Positions 57,500 to 64,000 of a DNA stretch of 64,000 nt are shown here, in pieces. The stretch comes from Robertmurraya korlensis. Lineage in GTDB: Bacteria; Bacillota; Bacilli; Bacillales; Cytobacillaceae. The notes beneath the pieces were generated by a model that saw only the letters and a program-made list of their open reading frames with translations, searched no databases and was not told the DNA's origin. Location: assembly GCF_023715225.1 (NCBI RefSeq), contig NZ_JAMBNS010000002.1, positions 124,001 to 188,000 on the forward strand, read 5' to 3'. A program made the position numbers and the translations under genes. Within the stretch, counting starts at the first letter, position 1. Each line of letters starts with the position of its first letter.

Positions 57500-58471
57500 T
57501 TATTCTTGCTCATTTAATACCGATTTCTTCATAATTCTTTCTTCACTCAATAACTCAGACACCGTATTAATTTCATATTTTTCAACCTTAATTCGTTTAA
57601 TAAGCTCATCAAGAGCTTTTGCCGTTGAATCGGTTGGATGCATGAGAATCATAGCTCCTTTATGCACTTTACCCATGACACGATTGATTAGTTGCTGTGG
57701 TGTTGGCTTTTGCCAGTCAATTGTATCCACGCTCCACATGACTGTTCCAAGCTTATACTCTGATGCGATTTTCACTACTTCTTCACGATAACTTCCGCTT
57801 GGAGGAGCAAGCCATACAACTTCCTCTCCTGTTGTCGCTTTGATCACTTCGTTTGTTTTTACAATTTCTTCTCGAATTTTAGCTGAAGAAATTTGCTTCA
57901 TATCTGGATGAGTATAAGAATGGTTACCAACTTCATGACCGGCCTCAACAATCATTTTTGCAAGCTCTGGATTTTCTTTTACCCATCTTCCTTCAAGAAA
58001 AAAGCTTGCATGAACATTATTCTTTTTTAACGTTTCCAAAATTGGTCCAAGGTACTCATTTCCCCATGCAACATTTATAATAAATGAAACCATTGGCTTA
58101 TCAGGGTGGCCTTTATAAATGGCTGTCGGGGGTAAATCCTTTAAATGAACTGCTGGTGTTGTCTGTATGTATACGAGTTTGGCTGCATCGAATTTCCCGT
58201 CCTTTTTCATCTTAGCATAACTAGCAGAAATGTCGACTTTTAAGCCATTATATCCAGGGATGGCCTTCCAAACAGGGTCAATCTTTGCATCTTGAGCTGG
58301 TTTTTCGTATTCCTTTGCTACTTCTTCAATCTCCATAAACAGGGCATTTTTTTGACCTGAAACAGGAATATTTATCACCTTTAATCCACTTACGTATCCA
58401 TCCGTAAGTGGATTGTTAACTAATGTAATAGAAAGCATACCAATAATAAGAAAAGTAATTAGTCTTTTCAT
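57500..58471 (-). CDS. ylxY: YlxY, polysaccharide deacetylase family (atypical metal site)
   Basis: A 323-residue NodB-fold protein with an N-terminal signal anchor (about 4-22) and the deacetylase domain from about residue 125. The usual first motif TFDDG is replaced by FIINVAWG, losing both metal-site Asp residues, while the HxxxH motif (GNHSYTHPD) and the late LMHPT are present. It may be inactive or use a different chemistry. Sporulation-associated family lying between pnpA and mlpA. The start follows GGAGGAGAG. Confidence 0.9.
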   Translation of the reverse strand: MKRLITFLIIGMLSITLVNNPLTDGYVSGLKVINIPVSGQKNALFMEIEEVAKEYEKPAQDAKIDPVWKAIPGYNGLKVDISASYAKMKKDGKFDAAKLVYIQTTPAVHLKDLPPTAIYKGHPDKPMVSFIINVAWGNEYLGPILETLKKNNVHASFFLEGRWVKENPELAKMIVEAGHEVGNHSYTHPDMKQISSAKIREEIVKTNEVIKATTGEEVVWLAPPSGSYREEVVKIASEYKLGTVMWSVDTIDWQKPTPQQLINRVMGKVHKGAMILMHPTDSTAKALDELIKRIKVEKYEINTVSELLSEERIMKKSVLNEQE

Positions 58472-58598
58472 TCTCTCTCTCCTCCTTCACTTGTACAATA
58501 TGTGAAGAAAGGACAAGGTAGAACAAGCGAACGACAATTCTTTCTATGTACTAGAAACCAACCGAATGTAAGCGATACCAATAAAATGTATAAAAAAA

Positions 58599-58618
58599 AC
58601 CAGGGAGAAAGACCTGGC
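58599..58618 (-). terminator. pnpA terminator
   Basis: ACCAGG / CCTGGC stem (one G-T), 8-base loop, and a run of eight T on the minus strand. Confidence 0.85.
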
Positions 58619-58634
58619 TTTTCATTGTCATTCT

Positions 58635-60755
58635 TTAATTTTGGGCCTGTTCTTTTTGTTCACGTTGTTCTTTAAGAACGACTTTTCGTGACAAGTTTAC
58701 ACGACCTTGCTTATCAATTTCCATAACTTTTACTAGGATTTCATCACCAATTGCTACCACATCTTCTACTTTGCCTACTCTTTCTTCAGCAAGTTCAGAA
58801 ATGTGAACTAACCCATCTTTTCCGCTAAATAGCTCAACAAATGCTCCGAATTTCTCAATTCGTTTTACTTTCCCTAAATACATTTGTCCAACTTCAACTT
58901 CACGAACGATGTCTTCAATGATTTTCTTAGCTTTTTGGTTCATTTCTTCATTAGTAGATGAGATGAAGACTGTACCATCTTGCTCAATATCAATTTTTAC
59001 GCCAGTTTCTTCAATAATCTTATTGATTTGCTTTCCACTTGGTCCAATAACATCACGAATCTTATCAGGATTGATATAGATTGTAATAATCTTTGGTGCG
59101 TATTTAGATAGCTGCTCTTTCGGAGTTGAAATCGTCGCAAGCATGGAATCAAGAATTTGCATACGACCTACCTTAGCTTGCTGCAATGCTTCTTCAAGAA
59201 TTTGTCTTGATAAACCTTCGATTTTTATATCCATTTGTAATGCTGTTACACCTTTTGACGTACCAGCCACTTTAAAGTCCATATCGCCCAGATGGTCTTC
59301 CATACCTTGAATATCAGTAAGAATTGTGTAATGCTCACCAGATTTCACAAGACCCATCGCAATACCAGCTACTGGTGCTTTAATTGGAACTCCAGCGTCC
59401 ATCATTGCCAAGGTACTTGCACAAATACTTGCTTGGGAAGTAGAACCGTTTGATTCTAAAACTTCTGATACGAGTCGAATTGTGTATGGGAAATCCTTTT
59501 CAGAAGGAATAATCGGTTCTAATGCACGCTCACCTAACGCACCATGTCCAATTTCACGACGTCCAGGTCCACGCATAGGCCCCGTTTCTCCAACAGAGAA
59601 ATTAGGGAAGTTATAGTGGTGCATGAAACGCTTCTCTTCTTCGATTCCTAGTCCATCTAGGATTTGTACATCTCCTAAAGCCCCAAGTGTACAAATACTC
59701 AATGCTTGAGTTTGTCCACGTGTGAACAGACCAGAACCATGTGTACGAGGGAGTAGATCAATCTCTGATGATAGTGGACGAATCTCCTCTGGATTACGGC
59801 CATCAGGTCTAACCTTTTCTTCAGTAATTAAACGACGAACCTCGCCTTTAACCATCTTATCTAAAATTTGTTTTACTTGTTTTAAATCTTCGTCTTCTGC
59901 TTCTTCTTCCTCGTATTTTGCAATAACCGTATCCTTAACGGCACGGATAGCATCTTCACGAGCGTGCTTTTCTTGAACTTGAATGGCTTTAATCATATCC
60001 GCTTCACACATTCCACGAATTTCCGCTTCAAGATCGGCATCAAGTTGATATAAAACAACCTCTGTCTTTTCTTTCCCGATTTCAGCTGCAATTTCTTCTT
60101 GGAATGCGATTAATCTTTTGATTTCTTCATGTCCAAACATAATCGCTTCAAGCATTGTTTCTTCTGGTACTTCTTCTGCACCAGCTTCAACCATGTTAAT
60201 GGCATCTTTTGTTCCAGCAACAACTAAGTGCATATCGCTCTTTTCTGTTTCTGCAACAGAAGGATTGATAACAAATTGACCATCAATGCGGCCAACGGTT
60301 ACACCTGCAATTGGTCCTTCAAAAGGAATATCTGAAACAGAAAGTGCCAGAGATGAACCAAACATAGCTGCCATTTCAGATGAACAGTCTTGATCCACAC
60401 TCATTACCATACTAACTACTTGCACTTCATTACGGAATCCATCCGCAAACAATGGACGAATCGGTCTGTCAATTAAGCGGCTAGCTAGTATTGCTTTTTC
60501 ACTCGGACGTCCTTCACGTTTAATAAATCCACCAGGAATTTTCCCTACCGCGTATAGACGCTCCTCATAGTTTACTGTTAATGGAAAGAAATCGAGTTTC
60601 TTTGGTTCCTTCGATGCTGTAGCCGTACTAAGTACTGCTGTATCGCCATAGCGAACGAGCACTGCGCCGTTTGCTTGTTTTGCAAGCTGTCCAATTTCCA
60701 CAGAAAGCTTACGACCAGCCCAATCTATTGAATAGATTTTCTTGTCTTGTCCCAT
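58635..60755 (-). CDS. pnpA: Polynucleotide phosphorylase
   Basis: A 706-residue phosphorolytic 3'-5' exoribonuclease. Two RNase PH domains (about 10-230 and 310-540; second with [25 protein letters not shown]), a KH domain (about 553-615, [16 protein letters not shown]) and an S1 domain (about 620-690, [20 protein letters not shown]). Main 3' exonuclease of Bacillus, partner of RNase Y. The start follows GAGAGGGG. It lies downstream of rpsO with a terminator between. Confidence 0.98.
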   Translation of the reverse strand: MGQDKKIYSIDWAGRKLSVEIGQLAKQANGAVLVRYGDTAVLSTATASKEPKKLDFFPLTVNYEERLYAVGKIPGGFIKREGRPSEKAILASRLIDRPIRPLFADGFRNEVQVVSMVMSVDQDCSSEMAAMFGSSLALSVSDIPFEGPIAGVTVGRIDGQFVINPSVAETEKSDMHLVVAGTKDAINMVEAGAEEVPEETMLEAIMFGHEEIKRLIAFQEEIAAEIGKEKTEVVLYQLDADLEAEIRGMCEADMIKAIQVQEKHAREDAIRAVKDTVIAKYEEEEAEDEDLKQVKQILDKMVKGEVRRLITEEKVRPDGRNPEEIRPLSSEIDLLPRTHGSGLFTRGQTQALSICTLGALGDVQILDGLGIEEEKRFMHHYNFPNFSVGETGPMRGPGRREIGHGALGERALEPIIPSEKDFPYTIRLVSEVLESNGSTSQASICASTLAMMDAGVPIKAPVAGIAMGLVKSGEHYTILTDIQGMEDHLGDMDFKVAGTSKGVTALQMDIKIEGLSRQILEEALQQAKVGRMQILDSMLATISTPKEQLSKYAPKIITIYINPDKIRDVIGPSGKQINKIIEETGVKIDIEQDGTVFISSTNEEMNQKAKKIIEDIVREVEVGQMYLGKVKRIEKFGAFVELFSGKDGLVHISELAEERVGKVEDVVAIGDEILVKVMEIDKQGRVNLSRKVVLKEQREQKEQAQN

Positions 60756-60928
60756 TTTTTACCCCTCTCTACCAATTATCTTTGGTATGTTAACGTGTAA
60801 TTGCATGTATATAAATTGTTCTATCCCGTATTGGAGAACAAATATAAGAATATAGGCGAATATTCTATAGTATGTACATAATTATGAATCCTTAAAAAGC
60901 TTATTAATAGAAATTTATTGCTAACAAA

Positions 60929-60951
60929 AAAGCGGGAAAGAATCCCGCTTT
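60929..60951 (-). terminator. rpsO terminator
   Basis: Perfect 9-bp stem AAAGCGGGA / TCCCGCTTT, 5-base loop, TTTTTTG tail on the minus strand. Confidence 0.92.
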
Positions 60952-60956
60952 AAAGA

Positions 60957-61238
<282 letters not shown>

Positions 61239-61317
61239 CTATTATTTCAATCCCCTGTTACTGAGCCAGCGTCGGTGACTCGACTAGCCAAGCAAAGGTT
61301 CATTTCGTACGTTTCTT

Positions 61318-61346
61318 AGAATACACTTTTTTATGACAAATTGCAA
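61318..61346 (-). promoter_or_regulatory. rpsO promoter inside the ribF 3' end
   Basis: TTGCAA (61346-61341), 17-bp spacer, TATTCT (61323-61318) on the minus strand; predicted leader of about 85 bases to the rpsO ATG. Confidence 0.6.
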
Positions 61347-62296
61347 GGCTTTGTCTTGCAATTTTCAAAGTAAAGCATTGAATTTTGTTTATCTCGCTCG
61401 ATTTGCGCCACAAGTTCATCAATTCCAGTAAATTTCTGTTCGGAACGAAGGTATTTATGCCACTCTATCGTTACATACTCTCCATATATTTGATCATCAA
61501 AGTCAAAAATATGAACTTCGACACTTGGCCTATTCGATTTTTCCTTATTAAAAGTCGGTTTAAACCCGATGTTGCACACACCTTCGTACCATTTTCCATT
61601 TACATGCATTCGTACAGCGTGAACACCTAGTGGCGGCAAAATATACTCCTCATTTAAGTCAATATTTGCTGTCGGGAAACCAATCGTTCTTCCTCTTTTG
61701 TCACCGTGAACAACTATTCCCATCGTTGTATAATAACGGCCGAGTAACTCTGGAAGAGTATCTAGTTGACCATTTTTAATATGATTTCTGATTAAAGTTG
61801 AACTTATTTTTTCATCATGGCTTTCGAGCTTCGGAACAACCGTAAAGGTAAATGCTTGTCTTGAGTGAAACTGTAGAGTTTCCATCGTACCTTTACCAAG
61901 CTTTCCGTAAGAATAATCAAAGCCAGCGACAACGTGAACAGCACCTAGTTCGATTAAATATTGGTCAACAAACTCCTGTGGCAGTAGGTTAGCAAATTCG
62001 TTTGTAAAATTGACAACAAATAAGTAATCAACCTGTTGTTCAGAAATAATTTTGATCTTTTCTTCTAACGGTGTAATATACTCCACCTTTTCTACCTTTT
62101 TAAGTACAACTGATGGATGCGGAGTAAATGTCATTACAGCACTTTTTATTCCCTTTTCCTTGGCTATTTCCGAAGCCGTATCGATTACTCTCTTATGTCC
62201 TAGATGTACCCCATCAAAATAACCAAGAGCAACGACCATTGGTTGAAACATATCCTTTGAGAATTGATGAGGATGTGTAATATTTAAAACTTCCAC
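61331..62296 (-). CDS. ribF: Bifunctional riboflavin kinase/FAD synthetase
   Basis: About 321 residues (RibC in B. subtilis). The N-terminal FMN adenylyltransferase domain has ALGYFDGVHLGHKRVI; the C-terminal flavokinase has GDKRGRTIGFPTANI and the GVCNIGFKPTF loop. It makes FMN and FAD. The start is GTG at 62296, 7 bases after GGGAG; no ATG fits. It follows truB by 25 bases. Confidence 0.95.
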   Translation of the reverse strand: MEVLNITHPHQFSKDMFQPMVVALGYFDGVHLGHKRVIDTASEIAKEKGIKSAVMTFTPHPSVVLKKVEKVEYITPLEEKIKIISEQQVDYLFVVNFTNEFANLLPQEFVDQYLIELGAVHVVAGFDYSYGKLGKGTMETLQFHSRQAFTFTVVPKLESHDEKISSTLIRNHIKNGQLDTLPELLGRYYTTMGIVVHGDKRGRTIGFPTANIDLNEEYILPPLGVHAVRMHVNGKWYEGVCNIGFKPTFNKEKSNRPSVEVHIFDFDDQIYGEYVTIEWHKYLRSEQKFTGIDELVAQIERDKQNSMLYFENCKTKPCNLS

Positions 62297-62321
62297 AAGC
62301 TTTCTCCCTTTCTTTACCAAC

Positions 62322-63239
62322 CTAATTCTCTATATGTAGTACCTTTGTTGGCTTCATTAGATTAGGCTTATGAGGATGGTGCATGTATATAGCTAGCGCT
62401 TTATGATCCATCGTTTCAAGAACTATGGGTTGTTTAATATCTTTTAATATTTCAGGTATTTCGAGAACAGCTCCATTTTTCACTTTCTCAACTAATTTAT
62501 CATTTATTTGATATTTCGGCAAATGAATAAGTGCTCTTTCAATGGGATATAAAGCGTTTAATATCGTTCCGTTATATACCATTTCCTCTACTTCTGATAG
62601 TGTCTTACAGTCATCAAGAGAAAATGACGCTGACTCGGTGCGTCTTAAGTCAGACATATGAGCAGGGTAACCTAATCGTTCTCCAATCATAACAGCTAAT
62701 GTCCTAATATATGTTCCCTTGCTACAAGCAACACGAAATTTAAAGGTAATGGTTTCTCCTTCAAACACTTCACGGTCATCTAAAAGCTCTATCGAATAGA
62801 TTGTCACCTGTCTTGTAGGACGTTCCACTTCAATTCCTTTTCTTGCATACTCATACAAACGTTTTCCATTTACCTTGACCGCTGAGTACATAGGTGGGGT
62901 TTGAGAAATCTCACCTGTTAGTTCCAATAACACAGCTTTCACCTGCTCGCGAGTAATCGAAGTTTCAATGACTTTTTTTTCAACCACTTCACCCGTCGCA
63001 TCTTCGGTTGTTGTAGAAAAGCCAAGCGTTACTTCCCCTTCGTATACTTTTCCTGCATCTGTTATGTATTCAGCCACCTTTGTAGCTCTCCCAAGGCAAA
63101 TCGGTAAAACTCCATCAACCTCTGGGTCAAGTGTACCCGTATGTCCTATCCGCTTCATTCGCAGTATTTTTCTAAGCTTAAAGACACAATCGTGAGATGT
63201 CATACCTTTAGGCTTAAATAATGGCAAAATCCCTTCCAT
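62322..63239 (-). CDS. truB: tRNA pseudouridine(55) synthase TruB
   Basis: A 305-residue enzyme forming pseudouridine 55 in the tRNA T-loop. Catalytic Asp39 is in GHTGTLDPEVDG, with YEGEVTLGFSTTTEDATGE and CSKGTYIRTLA as further motifs. It is upstream of ribF and downstream of rbfA, with a terminator-like hairpin after rbfA. The start follows AGGAGG. Confidence 0.97.
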   Translation of the reverse strand: MEGILPLFKPKGMTSHDCVFKLRKILRMKRIGHTGTLDPEVDGVLPICLGRATKVAEYITDAGKVYEGEVTLGFSTTTEDATGEVVEKKVIETSITREQVKAVLLELTGEISQTPPMYSAVKVNGKRLYEYARKGIEVERPTRQVTIYSIELLDDREVFEGETITFKFRVACSKGTYIRTLAVMIGERLGYPAHMSDLRRTESASFSLDDCKTLSEVEEMVYNGTILNALYPIERALIHLPKYQINDKLVEKVKNGAVLEIPEILKDIKQPIVLETMDHKALAIYMHHPHKPNLMKPTKVLHIEN

Positions 63240-63271
63240 TTTTGATCCTCCTGGTCTTCAATTAGAAAAAA

Positions 63272-63294
63272 AGGATAGACATGATGTCTATCCT
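63272..63294 (-). terminator. Terminator between rbfA and truB
   Basis: AGGATAGAC / GTCTATCCT stem, 5-base loop, and TTTTTTTCT tail on the minus strand; 7 bases after the rbfA stop. Read-through must feed truB or truB has its own start. Confidence 0.85.
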
Positions 63295-63300
63295 CTTTGA

Positions 63301-63672
63301 TCAATCTTCTCGTTCGGTCTGTTCTTCTTTCGTCTCTTCCTTAATCTGATACAGAAGATTTTCAATACGATTTCCATAGTCAATCGATTCATCGAATTCA
63401 AATGTAATTTCAGGAGTCTTTCTTAGACGAATTCTCTGCCCGATTTCCGAACGGATAAATCCTTTTGCTTTAGCTAACCCCTTCAGTGTATTCTCTCTTT
63501 GAAGGTCATCACCTAACACAGAAATAAACACCTTTGCTTGTTGAAGATCACCTGTTACTTGTACGTCTGTAACAGTCACAAAGCCAATACGTGGGTCCTT
63601 TATTTTTCGTCCAATAATTTCCCCAAGTTCTTTCTTCATCTGTTCTCCAACTCGATTAGATCTAAGGCTCAT
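63301..63672 (-). CDS. rbfA: Ribosome-binding factor A
   Basis: About 123 residues, KH-like fold, needed for 30S maturation. Conserved parts are [38 protein letters not shown] and [15 protein letters not shown]. The start at ATG 63672 follows GAGGTG; eleven upstream codons are not expected to be used. It lies downstream of ylxP as in B. subtilis. Confidence 0.97.
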   Translation of the reverse strand: MSLRSNRVGEQMKKELGEIIGRKIKDPRIGFVTVTDVQVTGDLQQAKVFISVLGDDLQRENTLKGLAKAKGFIRSEIGQRIRLRKTPEITFEFDESIDYGNRIENLLYQIKEETKEEQTERED

Positions 63673-63807
63673 GGTAGTCACCTCTTTGTCATCCTTAGAA
63701 AACAATGCTGATAAATAAGCACTGTCAATAGGGAACGATTTATCTATTTGTTTTATGCATGTTACTCATGCATATGAGGAGGAGTGAATTCCCCCTCGTT
63801 TATGTTA

Positions 63808-64000
63808 TTATATCCATTCCAAGTCCGTTATTGTGCGTTCGATTTCTGGAAATGAATCAATTAACTTTAATGCATGCTGCAGTTCTCTTTCAACGGCAAC
63901 TTTGGAGGATGCTACCGAAACAATAGCAATTTTGGTACGCTGCCATGTATCTTGATAATCAACCTCTGCTACAGACAGATTGTATCGTTGTCGGAGTCTC
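63808..64000 (-). CDS. ylxP: YlxP family protein (DUF503), C-terminal part
   Basis: The last 64 residues of a DUF503 protein, entering from the right edge. The segment NLSVAEVDYQDTWQRTKIAIVSVASS is characteristic and the frame ends at TAA (63810-63808) after DLEWI. Family members are about 92 residues and of unknown function, encoded between infB and rbfA. The N-terminus and start lie outside the window. Confidence 0.9.
   Translation of the reverse strand, partial: RLRQRYNLSVAEVDYQDTWQRTKIAIVSVASSKVAVERELQHALKLIDSFPEIERTITDLEWI

Noticed and set aside
61339-61363. AATTGCAAG/CTTGCAATT hairpin at the ribF 3' end
   Set aside because: A good stem, but no T tract follows on the minus strand and the sequence doubles as the rpsO -35 region, so it was not called a terminator.

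Overview
The window is a stretch of chromosomal core genome from an endospore-forming Bacillaceae species related to Bacillus. The evidence is the gene content (SpoVK, SpoVS, CotE, SpoIIIE, dipicolinate synthase DpaAB, YlxY, MlpA), strong GGAGG-type ribosome binding sites, frequent TTG and GTG starts, and a gene order that closely follows the Bacillus subtilis ylx-ymf-ymd-ymc-yne region read backwards. Nearly all genes lie on the minus strand. Only lexA and mreBH are on the plus strand. The two end genes (transketolase and ylxP) are cut by the window edges.

Layout from left to right. 1-1286: transketolase N-terminal part. 1450-3581: SOS locus, with yneA-yneB-ynzC divergent from lexA and LexA boxes between them. 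3623-4174: a lone membrane protein. 4330-6107: glnRA. 6243-11264: ynbB, hflX, spoVK, hfq and miaA. 11524-13530: mreBH and two unrecognised small proteins. 13679-21051: mutSL, cotE, ricA and miaB. 21349-25180: a two-subunit 2-oxoacid:ferredoxin oxidoreductase and an M19 dipeptidase. 25283-31720: spoVS, ymdB, rny, recA, cinA and pgsA. 31840-37505: rodZ-like gene and ymfK-J-I-H-F. 37662-44604: a membrane diguanylate cyclase, a nucleoside-type ABC importer and its GntR-family neighbour. 44851-48307: spoIIIE, ylzJ and tepA. 48844-58471: rnjB, dapA-dapG-asd, dpaBA, ymxH, mlpA and ylxY. 58635-64000: pnpA, rpsO, ribF, truB, rbfA and ylxP.

The genes form familiar modules: DNA damage and division arrest (LexA/YneA/RecA), nitrogen control (GlnR/GlnA), mismatch repair, RNA processing and decay (Rny, RNase J2, PNPase, Hfq, MiaA, MiaB), lysine/diaminopimelate synthesis feeding dipicolinate and wall synthesis, and spore formation. 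Intrinsic terminators are numerous. Many overlap or abut the stop codon of the gene they end.

I found no prophage, insertion sequence, CRISPR array or defence island, and no wholly new multi-gene system. The signals least explained by known genes are non-coding. They are four 21-bp imperfect palindromes phased at 51, 61 and 51 bp upstream of tepA; a 26-bp near-perfect palindrome with a catabolite-response-like core between spoIIIE and the gntR gene; an 18-bp perfect inverted repeat in the gntR leader; and several cre-like sites around the oxidoreductase genes. The least understood proteins are a Gly/Tyr/Pro-rich 131-residue protein at 12573-12968, a membrane protein at 13084-13530, and the ACT-plus-P-loop protein YmfK.
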